A stretch of DNA of 64,000 bases, taken from Flavobacteriales bacterium (lineage in GTDB: Bacteria > Bacteroidota > Bacteroidia > Flavobacteriales_D > Sanyastnellaceae). Below are positions 18,839-27,150 of this stretch, piece after piece (position 1 is the stretch's first letter; each line of letters opens with the position of its first letter). The DNA lies in assembly GCA_027491075.1 (NCBI GenBank), contig JAIXWX010000025.1, forward strand, positions 62,001 to 126,000. Direction: 5' to 3'. The position numbers were made by a program, and so were the translations under genes. The notes beneath the pieces were generated by a model. That model saw nothing but the letters and a program-made list of their open reading frames with translations, was not told the origin of the DNA and did no database searches.

Positions 18839-19483
18839 ATGAGGACAGCTATATATTTCACACTGTCACTATTTTTATTCGGCTGTGTGGAGAGAGAATC
18901 ATCAATATTGCCATTTAAGGAGGGAGATATTTTATTTCAAGACCTTGATTGTGGTCCACTCTGTGATGCCATTGAGAAGGTAACAGAGGGCGTTGATAGA
19001 AGAGATTTTTCGCACTGCGGTGTAGTTGTAAAGGAAGGAGAAGATTCTTTAGTCGTAATCGAGGCAATAGGCTCCGCTGTGGTAATTACACCGTTGGAGG
19101 AATTTTTACAAAGGAGTGGAGATAAGGACTCGCTTACAAACATTCTGATAGGTCGACCTCGTTTGAATGTAGATGTGATTTCTGCCATAACCTTTCTTAG
19201 GGCGAAAATCGGTCAGCCCTATGACGATGCGTTTCTTCCGAATAATGATAAGTACTATTGCAGTGAGCTTATTGCAGATGCGTTTAGAGATAAAAATGGA
19301 GGACGCATATTCATAGATGCTCCCATGACCTTTATAGATCCAGAGACAGGATCGTTTTTTCCAGCTTGGGAGGAGTATTACCTTGCATTGGGAGTTCCCA
19401 TTCCAGAGGGTGTTTTAGGGATCAATCCTGGGTTGATATCGCGTTCGTCTTCGCTAAGTATTTTAAAAGGTAACAACTTCTGA
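18839..19483 (+). CDS. YiiX/YebB-like permuted papain-fold hydrolase, lipoprotein
   Basis: Predicted cysteine hydrolase of the YiiX/YebB branch of the NlpC/P60 superfamily. It has a lipobox (LFLFGC) close to the N-terminus. Characteristic parts are FKEGDILFQDLDCGP at the start, the RRDFSHCGVVV stretch with the catalytic His, and KYYCSELIADAF with the catalytic Cys. The frame opens at 18767 inside hemN, but the lipoprotein signal begins at the ATG at 18839. Substrate unknown: peptidoglycan or lipid amide bonds are typical of the superfamily. The next gene begins 4 bases after the stop. Confidence 0.85.
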   Translation: MRTAIYFTLSLFLFGCVERESSILPFKEGDILFQDLDCGPLCDAIEKVTEGVDRRDFSHCGVVVKEGEDSLVVIEAIGSAVVITPLEEFLQRSGDKDSLTNILIGRPRLNVDVISAITFLRAKIGQPYDDAFLPNNDKYYCSELIADAFRDKNGGRIFIDAPMTFIDPETGSFFPAWEEYYLALGVPIPEGVLGINPGLISRSSSLSILKGNNF

Positions 19484-19487
19484 TAGA

Positions 19488-21422
19488 TTGATACAACGCG
19501 CTGCAGCATACTTCTTGTTTTTTTTAGTCTCTTATCTTTTTCCGTTAGAGCCTTTTTCAGAATTTCCTGACGGTGTTCACCTATGGGCACAATCCGATTA
19601 TTTGTCTATCATTAATTTATACAATGAGAATGGCCATGATTTGGTTTCTCCAAGTACGTACGTTTTAAATCCGGAATTTCCTGATAATGGCCTGCGATAT
19701 TATCGCACAACGGAAACCGCTGGTGATCTTCAGTTTCAACCTTGGCTTATATCTTTTTTTGTCGATGATGCTGTTTCAGACATTGTAATAGTTAGAATTT
19801 ACTATTGTTTCTTCGCTTTGTTGCTCTTGATTTTCATTTTTGAAATAATCAATCTGGTCACTGCTTGCTATTGGAGTGCGCTCTTGGTTGCGTTTTTCTT
19901 TTTTTGCACTCCTCTTTTTCAATACTACAGCACTGCTGTTTTGCCTGGATTGGGATCCCTCACATTTGCCGCTGCCGGAGTATTTGTGTATGCTAAGTAT
20001 TTAAAAAGTGAGAAAGGGCTTTTAGCAGCTATCCTATTATTGTTATTCGCAGCAATGATGCGGTCAACGAATTATATGTGGTTGCTCGCTATACTGGGAA
20101 TAGAAGTATTCGCGAGAATTCGGTTAGGTAGAGTAAGGAAGAATGATTTGTGGATATTGCTATTAGTATTCGTTGGAATAGTATTTCATTTTATAGTCTT
20201 GAAGAGTGTCGATGAGAATCGAGGAAGTATATTTCTTTCCTCATTGATGCCTTTTGGAAGTTTTCGAGAGTGGATGGATGGATTGGAATATTTGAAAGAT
20301 AATGTAACGAAACTTTATTTTCATAGGGCTCAATGGGTGGCGCTTTTGGTAGTGTTAGTCATTTTTTTGTGTCAATTTTGGAATGCGAGAAGTGATAGTT
20401 GGAATCTACTTACAGTGATCTTTTTTCTTTTTGCTATTTCGTTTTTTATTGCCATGGGCAAGCAATTTATTCATCATGATTATTACTTCCTCGAGGTGTT
20501 CTTTCTCCCAATTGTACTTTTATTTTCTCAGAAAATTATATTCTTGAAAAGGATTTTTCCTAAAGGCTATTACTTCTTTCATGTACTTGTTCTTTTGGTT
20601 TTGTTTCCTTCGTGGTTTCACGCACGTTCATTGGCCGGTGAGAGATCCAAATCGAATCCAGAAAGTCGAATAACGAAGACACTCAACGATTATCAAGGTT
20701 TAGGTACGTATTTGGATTCACTTGGATATGATAGAGAAACTGTTTTATTCGTTCCTGATGCAACAGTACCCAATCTTCCATTATTGCTTTCCGAGCGACG
20801 AGGTTATTCTAATATGACCACAACTAAGGAAAGGCTTTCAGAAATGATTATCTGGCCATGGGATCTTGTTTTAGTACAAAGGGATTTTGTTCTGTCTGAT
20901 ATACATTCTGTAAATCCAGTTTTTTTTGAAAAATTGGAAATAGTGGGTAGTCATAGGGGTTTATTGCTGTTAAGAAGATCAGAGTTGACTCATAGTATCT
21001 TCGATATAATATCTCCTAACTACCATTGGAGTGCGTTCGATTCGACTCAGCTTTTGGAAGAGGAATTTGTAATGGATAAAGAGGATAAATTTGTTTTAAC
21101 AGGCGATTTTTGGAAACAAGATGAAGAATTGAATAATGTCGATTTTTTTGCAATTGAAGGTGCTTTTAAGATGGGGAGTGGATCCGATGTGTACTTAGTG
21201 GTTTCAGGACATACCGGAGATGATCAAATATTTTATTGGTCGAAATCAATGTTGGAGTTGGGAGCCAGTGAGCAGGGTCAGTGGAGAAGGTTTGTTGCCA
21301 CAATTCCAATAGAAGAAGCTAAAGCAGCGGAGCGCTTCAAATATTATATCTACAATCCGAACGGAGGGAAAGGAAATTTAACGAGTTTGAAAGTCTATCG
21401 AGGCAAGCGCAATTTCAATTAA
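19488..21422 (+). CDS. GT-C fold membrane glycosyltransferase-like protein
   Basis: A 644-aa polytopic membrane protein with roughly ten to twelve hydrophobic segments in the first 400 residues and a soluble C-terminal domain. The first loop carries FPDGVHLWAQSDYLSIINLY, an acidic motif in the place where ArnT/PMT-like GT-C enzymes have theirs. The only start in reach is TTG at 19488, four bases after the upstream stop, which suggests translational coupling. The product overlaps the convergent exonuclease gene by 8 bases. Sugar donor and acceptor unknown. Confidence 0.75.
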   Translation: MIQRAAAYFLFFLVSYLFPLEPFSEFPDGVHLWAQSDYLSIINLYNENGHDLVSPSTYVLNPEFPDNGLRYYRTTETAGDLQFQPWLISFFVDDAVSDIVIVRIYYCFFALLLLIFIFEIINLVTACYWSALLVAFFFFCTPLFQYYSTAVLPGLGSLTFAAAGVFVYAKYLKSEKGLLAAILLLLFAAMMRSTNYMWLLAILGIEVFARIRLGRVRKNDLWILLLVFVGIVFHFIVLKSVDENRGSIFLSSLMPFGSFREWMDGLEYLKDNVTKLYFHRAQWVALLVVLVIFLCQFWNARSDSWNLLTVIFFLFAISFFIAMGKQFIHHDYYFLEVFFLPIVLLFSQKIIFLKRIFPKGYYFFHVLVLLVLFPSWFHARSLAGERSKSNPESRITKTLNDYQGLGTYLDSLGYDRETVLFVPDATVPNLPLLLSERRGYSNMTTTKERLSEMIIWPWDLVLVQRDFVLSDIHSVNPVFFEKLEIVGSHRGLLLLRRSELTHSIFDIISPNYHWSAFDSTQLLEEEFVMDKEDKFVLTGDFWKQDEELNNVDFFAIEGAFKMGSGSDVYLVVSGHTGDDQIFYWSKSMLELGASEQGQWRRFVATIPIEEAKAAERFKYYIYNPNGGKGNLTSLKVYRGKRNFN

Positions 21423-22755
21423 CTATCTTTTTTATTTTCCAGCCTCTTGGCTGCTCAAGGTATGAGAGAATAAGACTTTGATTCACTTCCGTGGATGGAA
21501 TTGGGGTGATGATAGATAGGAGTTGATCAATACTTGAAATAGATTCTTCTAAAGTGTCAATGGTTCCAAATCCCTTCACGATATCTTTCTCGACAAGAAT
21601 AAAGGAGGTGATAGGAGAGGGTGAGTATTCTTTGTGCAGTAAGAAAGTAGCTCTTTCCTTTTCTATTGTTTGTAGGACCTCCTTCATGCGCTCATTGTAA
21701 GAATCCACGTTGGGTAATTCGTCCGTTTCCAAACCCGAGTGTATTCCCCAAAGACGAAGATCGATTTGAAATCTTTCGGCCGTATCTATCAACCAGGATT
21801 TCGCAATGAAAGAAGATGTAAAGGATTTTAGAGATCCAGCGTTGCTGCCCTTATTTAATGCTAGTCGTAGGTATCCTCTTTGATCGGTGTAATGAATGAT
21901 ATCGTAACGTTGGATACGGTTCTTCTGTGCTTTGTTATACTTTGGCCAATGCTTTCTGATTTCAGCGTCTTCAAGCAACAAGGCGATTAATTCATCATGT
22001 GTAGTCTTAAAATCAATAGCGTAAATTTCTTTTATAAATCCTTGAGCTTTTGCACTTTCTAAATTTCCGCTAAAATGGCTTTTCACTCTTTTCTTAATGT
22101 TCTTAGCCTTGCCAATGTAAACGGGCTGATTTTTTTTATCAAGGAAGTAATAGACACCTGTAGCTTCTGGCAATAGATCGTAATTGTTTTTTTCTATATG
22201 ATTGGGTAGAAAATTTTCTACATTCTTTTTTCCAAGTAATTTTTTGAAATCATCCTCCGTAACAAGGGGAAGTGCTTTGAAAAAAAGTTCTACTGTGGCT
22301 CTTGCATCTCCCATGGCGCGGTGAGGCGCCGAGTTGTAGATATTGAGATCTTTACACATACTTCCTAATCCATAGGATATTTTACCAGGGAAAGCTTTTC
22401 TGGCGAGTTTTACAGTGCACAAACGAGGCGGTTGAAAATCGACACCTAGGGCCGCAAATTCAGCCTTGAAAAAGCTGTAGTCGAAATTGACATTATGCGC
22501 AACAAACACTGCGTCTTTAAACAGTTCTTGTATCTCATCTGAAACATCCTCGAAGTCAGGAGCATTTCGAAGCATAGCATCGTTGATTCCCGTTAATCCC
22601 GTAATGAAGGATGATAGCTTTTTGTGCGGATTCAAAAACGTTTGAAATTCTTCAATGATTTCACCATTTTCAACCAAGCAAATCGCAATCTCTATAATGC
22701 TATTTTCTGAGGCGTAGCTTCCGGTTGTTTCAATATCGGTGATGGCAAATCGCAT
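21415..22755 (-). CDS. DnaQ-like 3'-5' exonuclease fused to GIY-YIG nuclease domain
   Basis: Two-domain nuclease. Residues 1-165 are a DEDDh exonuclease (FAITDIETTG, AHNVNFDYSF, HRAMGDARAT). About residues 195-285 are a UvrC-type GIY-YIG domain (TGVYYFLDKKNQPVYIGKAK, KRVKSHF). A C-terminal region of about 160 residues has no motif I recognise. The same architecture occurs in Bacteroidota and, as Cho-like proteins, in other bacteria; a repair role is likely. It is separate from the proofreading domain built into DnaE in this window. Confidence 0.92.
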   Translation of the reverse strand: MRFAITDIETTGSYASENSIIEIAICLVENGEIIEEFQTFLNPHKKLSSFITGLTGINDAMLRNAPDFEDVSDEIQELFKDAVFVAHNVNFDYSFFKAEFAALGVDFQPPRLCTVKLARKAFPGKISYGLGSMCKDLNIYNSAPHRAMGDARATVELFFKALPLVTEDDFKKLLGKKNVENFLPNHIEKNNYDLLPEATGVYYFLDKKNQPVYIGKAKNIKKRVKSHFSGNLESAKAQGFIKEIYAIDFKTTHDELIALLLEDAEIRKHWPKYNKAQKNRIQRYDIIHYTDQRGYLRLALNKGSNAGSLKSFTSSFIAKSWLIDTAERFQIDLRLWGIHSGLETDELPNVDSYNERMKEVLQTIEKERATFLLHKEYSPSPITSFILVEKDIVKGFGTIDTLEESISSIDQLLSIITPIPSTEVNQSLILSYLEQPRGWKIKKIVN

Positions 22756-22861
22756 GATCCAAAGTTAAGGAATTTCGAACTTGGGTTATGTGCTAGCGAG
22801 TCTCTTGTTATTTGGAAATTTCTAATAAATGTTATTCAGGAGGATTTTCCGTTTAGGGTTT

Positions 22862-22869
22862 TATCTTTG
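22862..22869 (+). promoter_or_regulatory. Probable -7 promoter element of the 22883 gene
   Basis: TATCTTTG matches the Bacteroidota -7 consensus TAnnTTTG. It lies 13 bases before the ATG, implying a very short leader. No convincing TTTG at -33 is visible. Confidence 0.4.
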
Positions 22870-22882
22870 AAAAAACTTTGAT

Positions 22883-23812
22883 ATGAGGCTTTCATTTACA
22901 ATTTTCTTTTTGTGTGTATTGACTTTAGTTCATGGACAATCCTTTCTTGGTTCTGAAGTCTCCACCTATACAGGTTATATCGAACCTCTTTGGGAAGAAG
23001 AAGAAGAAGAGGAAGACATGGAAAAGTACCGAGGCTTTGGTATAGGAATTAGCCTAGGCGGCTACTTCGCATCAAAGAAAACAGCGAATATTTACAATGG
23101 AACCAATCTTATAGGAACCCTTGGACGGGCAGACGGTGTTGATCAATTGACGATTGCCGAGCGACTGGACCCGAACGTATTTATCTTCGATGTGCAGCGT
23201 ATTCAGAATGAATTTAATGCTACTGGTGTAGAGGTTCCTTTTGATAGCAGTCCAATCAATATGCGGTACAGCCCGGCATTAGGGGTAGGAGTGCAATTGA
23301 AGTATAGTTTTGATCGATACCGAGGCGTCATCTTTAATTTGAACGCCCTACGTTTGAGAACCACTGATGTATTCACGTTACGATTCGTAGGCACAGGTCA
23401 GCAACTGAACGCACAGCAAGATGTTCGCACCTTCGATATCGTTGGCTCAGAGCAGCGTTTTGAGATAAATTTGGGTTATCGTCAGGGTTTTTTAATTAAT
23501 GAAATTTCCAACTTTTATCTTCAATTCGGAGGCAATATGTTGGGGGTTCAAATGCAGCAGAATCAAATTCGAGTGGGAGAAAATACGTTTGATCTAATCA
23601 TTGGGGCCCAAAACCCACAGCAGATTCTTACTCTTGATAACGCCCCCACAGGGATTGGTTTTGGGGCTTATGGTGCCATGGGAATGGAGTTTTTTATTAA
23701 GGATAAGTACGGTTTTGATATAGGATTTCAATTCAGTAACGATCAGATGCGTTATTTCGACTACGAGCAGCGTGGTTGGAATTATTGGCTAATGGCGACA
23801 TTCTCCCTTTAG
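22883..23812 (+). CDS. Outer-membrane beta-barrel protein, unknown function
   Basis: A 309-aa protein with a signal peptide (MRLSFTIFFLCVLTLVHG, cleaved near GQS). A strikingly acidic tract (WEEEEEEEDMEKY, residues about 38-50) sits just before the barrel. Alternating strands follow (GFGIGISLGGYF, PALGVGVQLKYSFD, FEINLGYRQGF, FYLQFGGNMLGVQ), and the protein ends in WLMATFSL with an aromatic barrel signature. No homologous family is recognised. The acidic stretch may face the periplasm and bind cations or a partner. Confidence 0.78.
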   Translation: MRLSFTIFFLCVLTLVHGQSFLGSEVSTYTGYIEPLWEEEEEEEDMEKYRGFGIGISLGGYFASKKTANIYNGTNLIGTLGRADGVDQLTIAERLDPNVFIFDVQRIQNEFNATGVEVPFDSSPINMRYSPALGVGVQLKYSFDRYRGVIFNLNALRLRTTDVFTLRFVGTGQQLNAQQDVRTFDIVGSEQRFEINLGYRQGFLINEISNFYLQFGGNMLGVQMQQNQIRVGENTFDLIIGAQNPQQILTLDNAPTGIGFGAYGAMGMEFFIKDKYGFDIGFQFSNDQMRYFDYEQRGWNYWLMATFSL

Positions 23813-23845
23813 TAAATTTCGGATTATCAGGGTTTTAATAGTATT

Positions 23846-23876
23846 TTTGCAAAAGAACGAAGATTTCGTATATTTG
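23846..23876 (+). promoter_or_regulatory. Promoter of tRNA-Arg
   Basis: TTTG at 23846-23849 and TATATTTG at 23869-23876, separated by 19 bp, match the Bacteroidota -33/-7 consensus exactly. Transcription would start a few bases before the mature tRNA at 23889. Confidence 0.8.
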
Positions 23877-23888
23877 CGCCCCGAAAAT

Positions 23889-23962
23889 GTCACCGTAGCT
23901 CAACTGGATAGAGCACTTGACTACGGATCAAGAGGTTTGGGGTTCGACTCCCTACGGTGACA
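23889..23962 (+). tRNA. tRNA-Arg (anticodon ACG)
   Basis: Complete cloverleaf of 74 nt: acceptor GTCACCG/CGGTGAC with discriminator A, D-arm GCTC/GAGC, anticodon stem CTTGA/TCAAG with loop CTACGGA (anticodon ACG, normally edited to ICG), five-base variable loop and T-loop TTCGACT. The CCA end is not encoded. A hairpin terminator follows at once. Confidence 0.96.
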
Positions 23963-23964
23963 CT

Positions 23965-23990
23965 AAAGCCAGCACATTGCTGGCTTTTTT
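23965..23990 (+). terminator. Terminator of tRNA-Arg
   Basis: Stem AAAGCCAGCA / TGCTGGCTTT with loop CAT followed by a T-tract. It starts 3 bases after the tRNA and has a near-identical copy at 24073. Confidence 0.9.
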
Positions 23991-24005
23991 TATTTTAAAA
24001 GTATT

Positions 24006-24070
24006 CTCAACTGGATAGAGCATCCCGACTGAGGTCGGGAAGGTTTGGGGTTCGACTCCCTACGGTGACA
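24006..24070 (+). pseudogene. Truncated, rearranged copy of tRNA-Arg
   Basis: CTCAACTGGATAGAGCA and GGTTTGGGGTTCGACTCC repeat the D-arm and T-arm of the intact tRNA, and the 3' acceptor strand CGGTGACA is kept. The 5' acceptor strand (GTCACCGTAG) is missing and replaced by unrelated bases. The anticodon arm is replaced by TCCCGACTGAGGTCGGGA, a GC-rich hairpin that leaves no normal 7-nt anticodon loop. It cannot form a standard tRNA. Confidence 0.85.
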
Positions 24071-24072
24071 CC

Positions 24073-24099
24073 AAAGCCAGCGCATTGCTGGCTTTTTTT
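24073..24099 (+). terminator. Second copy of the tRNA terminator
   Basis: AAAGCCAGCG CAT TGCTGGCTTT plus seven T residues, one base different in the stem from the copy at 23965. It was duplicated together with the tRNA fragment. Confidence 0.85.
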
Positions 24100-24117
24100 A
24101 TTGAATGGTAATATTCG

Positions 24118-24144
24118 AACGCAAAGTGCGCAGAGAACGCAAAG
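24118..24144. repeat. Three 9-bp repeats AACGCAAAG / TGCGCAGAG / AACGCAAAG
   Basis: Perfectly phased 9-bp units in the gap between the tRNA locus and phoH. Outer copies are identical and the middle one differs at three positions. Part of a 350-base stretch (24073-24422) with no gene that I can support. Confidence 0.6.
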
Positions 24145-24178
24145 GGGTTTTGTCTATCTCTGAAATACTTCTTTCTTC

Positions 24179-24220
24179 TTCCATGTTCCCTTTCCATGTT
24201 CCCGTTGCATGTTCCATGTC
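24179..24220. repeat. Short repeats of TTCCATGTTCCC
   Basis: TTCCATGTTCCC occurs at 24179-24190 and again at 24192-24203, followed by GTTGCATGTTCCATGTC, a partial third copy. No coding sense or secondary structure is apparent. Confidence 0.6.
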
Positions 24221-24422
24221 TTGGTTCTCATTAATTAACACGATTTTTCAAATATCTCGTTTTCAAGGAGGTTATTCTCCTTTATTGGTTAATAACTATG
24301 AGAGGGTAATATTGACTTAATATGTCATCCTTTTACTTTTATCACAACCGAATGATGGTTCTGTTCAACGGGACAAAGCCGAAAAGGGAAATTACTGTTA
24401 CACTTTCAAATTCTAAAGGCTT

Positions 24423-25763
24423 ATGCCAGCACCAAAGAAAGTTAGAAAGATTTATGTGCTCGACACATCTGTATTACTTCATGATCACAACTGTATCAAC
24501 AGTTTTGAAGACAATTTCGTCGCTATACCCATCACCGTACTCGAGGAATTAGACAAGTTTAAAGTGGGGAATGATATTAAAAATTTTGAGGCGAGGGAAT
24601 GCATTCGAATCATTGATCGTTTATCTGAAGACCATAGTTTAAAAGATTGGATTCCTTTGAACAATGGGCAAGGAGGAAAGATGAAGATCATCCTCAATAA
24701 TTCAGATGAACTTCCAGCGAATGCAGAGAAGATTTTTGATGTCAAGAAGAATGATCATAAGATACTCAACGCGGCGCTTCAACTTCAGATTGAAGATAAA
24801 AAGGCGAAGGTGATTATGGTCACGAAGGACATCAATCTCCGATTGAAAGCGAAAGCACTTGATTTACCTGCGGAAGATTACAAGACCGGAAAAGTAAAAG
24901 ACAACATGATGATGTACACCGGTAAATCGCTGGTGGAAGAAGTAGACGCGGAGTTTATTCGGAAGCTATATCAAGAAGGAGAGAGTAAGAAGATTACAGT
25001 TCTTGGAAAAGACAAGTTGAGCAATCATTTCTATATTTTAAAAAATCATCAAAGTAGTGCCCTTGCCTACTACAATGGAAAGGAAAAGTCGCTGCAAAGG
25101 GTTGATAAGGTTTATGCTTACGGTATAAAGCCCAAAAATGCGGAGCAGGCTTTTGCGATGCATGCCATTCTGAATCCAGAAGTACGCCTTGTCACCATTA
25201 GCGGTGTAGCCGGCACCGGTAAGACATTACTCGCTTTAGCAGGATCATTGGAGTTAAAGAATACTTATGATCAGTTGTTTTTGGCAAGACCGATTGTTCC
25301 ATTAAGCAATAAGGAAATTGGTTTTCTTCCTGGAGATGCTGAAGAGAAAGTGAATCCCTACATGCAGCCATTATGGGACAATTTGAACTTTATTAAGAAT
25401 CAATTTGGTGAGAACGAGAAGAAGAGAAAAGCGATCGATGAGATGCAGGCAGCGGGAAAGATTACGATTTGTCCATTGGCATTTATTCGAGGCAGAAGTC
25501 TTAGCAACTGCATTATGATTGTTGATGAAGCCCAGAATCTTACACCCCACGAGGTAAAGACGATAATTACAAGGGCAGGTGAAAATACGAAGATCATTTT
25601 AACTGGTGATGTTCGTCAAATAGATACTCCTTACTTGGACGAGCAGAGCAATGGTCTTTCCTATGTCATCGAAAGATTGAAAGGTCAAGAATTGTATTGC
25701 CATGTGACTTTAGAGAAGGGTGAGCGAAGTGAGCTAGCTAATCTTGCGAACGACATGCTTTAA
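24423..25763 (+). CDS. PhoH-family protein with N-terminal PIN domain
   Basis: A 446-aa protein that joins a PIN ribonuclease-type domain (residues about 5-150: IYVLDTSVLLHD, VLEELDKFK, DHKILNAAL, VTKDINLRLKA) to a PhoH ATPase domain (Walker A GVAGTGKT near residue 261, Walker B IMIVDEAQN near 365, TGDVRQID). This is the usual PhoH2-like arrangement, associated with RNA unwinding and cleavage. It has no gene partner; a terminator follows 23 bases after the stop. Confidence 0.95.
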   Translation: MPAPKKVRKIYVLDTSVLLHDHNCINSFEDNFVAIPITVLEELDKFKVGNDIKNFEARECIRIIDRLSEDHSLKDWIPLNNGQGGKMKIILNNSDELPANAEKIFDVKKNDHKILNAALQLQIEDKKAKVIMVTKDINLRLKAKALDLPAEDYKTGKVKDNMMMYTGKSLVEEVDAEFIRKLYQEGESKKITVLGKDKLSNHFYILKNHQSSALAYYNGKEKSLQRVDKVYAYGIKPKNAEQAFAMHAILNPEVRLVTISGVAGTGKTLLALAGSLELKNTYDQLFLARPIVPLSNKEIGFLPGDAEEKVNPYMQPLWDNLNFIKNQFGENEKKRKAIDEMQAAGKITICPLAFIRGRSLSNCIMIVDEAQNLTPHEVKTIITRAGENTKIILTGDVRQIDTPYLDEQSNGLSYVIERLKGQELYCHVTLEKGERSELANLANDML

Positions 25764-25786
25764 GAATTCATAACAACTAAACGAAG

Positions 25787-25823
25787 GCCCTGTCTAAGTT
25801 CTAACTAGGCGGGGCTTTTTTTT
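25787..25823 (+). terminator. Terminator of the PhoH gene
   Basis: Imperfect hairpin GCCCTGTCTAAGTT / AACTAGGCGGGGC with wobble pairs and one bulge, followed by eight T residues. Confidence 0.85.
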
Positions 25824-25855
25824 GAAAATCTTATATATTTGGGCAAAACTGTTAT

Positions 25856-26662
25856 ATGGCAAAGTTACAACTCAAAGTACTGGTTCCTGTTGATTTCACG
25901 GAAGCTTCAGAAGTGGCAATCAAGCAAGCAATGTTGATGAAGGAAGAGTTTGAATTACAAGTGGATTTATTCCATGTGGTGCATGAATTGATAGAAAGTG
26001 TGGAAGCTGAAAGTAGACTTCAGTTTTATGTGAAAGATCTTCGTGATGCCGGCATTGCATCTAATTTAGTCATTGAAGAGGGAAGAGTTCTTCCTACAAT
26101 CAATGCCACGTGCGCAAACGGAAACTATGGATTAATGATTTTGGGAACCCATGGTCCCAAAGGATTGCGGCAGTTGTTGTTGGGTTCTGATATTCTTCAT
26201 TTGTTAAAGGAGAATCCTTGTCCAAGTGTTGTGGTTCAAAAGAAATCCACACCTGTAGATCATTTTCGAAGGATTCTTTTGCCAGTTGGGAGTCACGATG
26301 AATATCTTGAATTGGTTCAAGCCACTGGAATTATAGCCAAATCCAGTCAATCCGAAGTAATCATTTATTTAATTCAAAGACCTGGAGAGGACTTAGCGGA
26401 AGAACTTTTGGAGAACAAAGAGATCACCATTCGAATGTTCAAAGAACATGGAGTCCATTATAAAGAAGTTACTGAAGATATGTCCGTTTTCTCGTTTGGT
26501 TTTGCGAAGCAAACTTTGATGTATGCGGAGAAGAACGAAGTCGACCTGATTGCAATGATGCCCCATGCCTCGAATGAACACAGTTATTTTGCAGATGCTG
26601 ATAAAGAGCGGATAATTATGAATGATAAAGGGATAGCGGTACTTTGTGGTGCTGGTGTTTAA
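25856..26662 (+). CDS. Universal stress protein, tandem UspA domains
   Basis: A 268-aa cytoplasmic protein. The first UspA domain is well formed (VLVPVDFTEASEVAIKQA, then ILGTHGPKG and GSDILHLL with PSVVV). The second (ILLPVGSHDEYLELVQ to the C-terminus) lacks the full GxxGxxxxGS nucleotide loop and so may not bind ATP. Bacteroidota often have such tandem Usp proteins. Its 3' end overlaps the convergent acetyltransferase gene by 4 bases. Confidence 0.92.
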   Translation: MAKLQLKVLVPVDFTEASEVAIKQAMLMKEEFELQVDLFHVVHELIESVEAESRLQFYVKDLRDAGIASNLVIEEGRVLPTINATCANGNYGLMILGTHGPKGLRQLLLGSDILHLLKENPCPSVVVQKKSTPVDHFRRILLPVGSHDEYLELVQATGIIAKSSQSEVIIYLIQRPGEDLAEELLENKEITIRMFKEHGVHYKEVTEDMSVFSFGFAKQTLMYAEKNEVDLIAMMPHASNEHSYFADADKERIIMNDKGIAVLCGAGV

Positions 26663-27150
26663 GGAATCCATCGACGCATCCACAATACGTCAAACCATTG
26701 ATCAAATTTGTATCCTACTTTTTCGTAAAGTGCAAACTCTTCGAAGTGATTTGCGCGATGAAAAGCAACACTTTGGTCATTCGGTTGTGTAATCACCGCA
26801 AATGCTTGTTTGAAACCCGACTCAGATAGTTGAAGAAATAACGCATCGTAAAGCTTTGAAGCCACTCCCTTTCGAGTGGCTTTTTCATCCATGTATACGG
26901 AAGTTTCTACACAATATCGGTATGCTTCTCTCTCCCGATAAGAAGAGGCGTAAGCGTAACCGATAACGAGTCCATTTTCTTCGGCCACGATCCACGGATA
27001 CTTTGCTGTATAGAGCTCTATCCGTTGTTGCATTGTGCTAATGCTGGGAACGGTTAATTCAAACGAAACTGCGGAGCTTTCAACATGAGGGGCATAAATC
27101 GCAGTAATTCTTTCAGCATCCGAAGGACGAACATCTCTGAAGGTTATCAT
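26659..27150 (-). CDS. GNAT N-acetyltransferase, phosphinothricin-acetyltransferase-like
   Basis: A 163-aa single-domain acetyltransferase. RDVRPSDAERITAIYAPHV and the acetyl-CoA loop ATRKGVASKLYDALF match the Pat/YncA subgroup, which acetylates small amino-group compounds such as methionine derivatives. The natural substrate is unknown. ATGA overlap with the upstream cytochrome gene (4 bases) suggests co-translation with it. Confidence 0.88.
   Translation of the reverse strand: MITFRDVRPSDAERITAIYAPHVESSAVSFELTVPSISTMQQRIELYTAKYPWIVAEENGLVIGYAYASSYREREAYRYCVETSVYMDEKATRKGVASKLYDALFLQLSESGFKQAFAVITQPNDQSVAFHRANHFEEFALYEKVGYKFDQWFDVLWMRRWIP

Noticed and set aside
21415-22755. Second dnaQ (epsilon) gene
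   Set aside because: The exonuclease domain is fused to a GIY-YIG domain, so it is a repair nuclease type; proofreading is in DnaE itself.
24105-24552. Two open frames of 71 and 76 codons before phoH
   Set aside because: They run through repeats and into phoH in another frame, and their composition is not protein-like.
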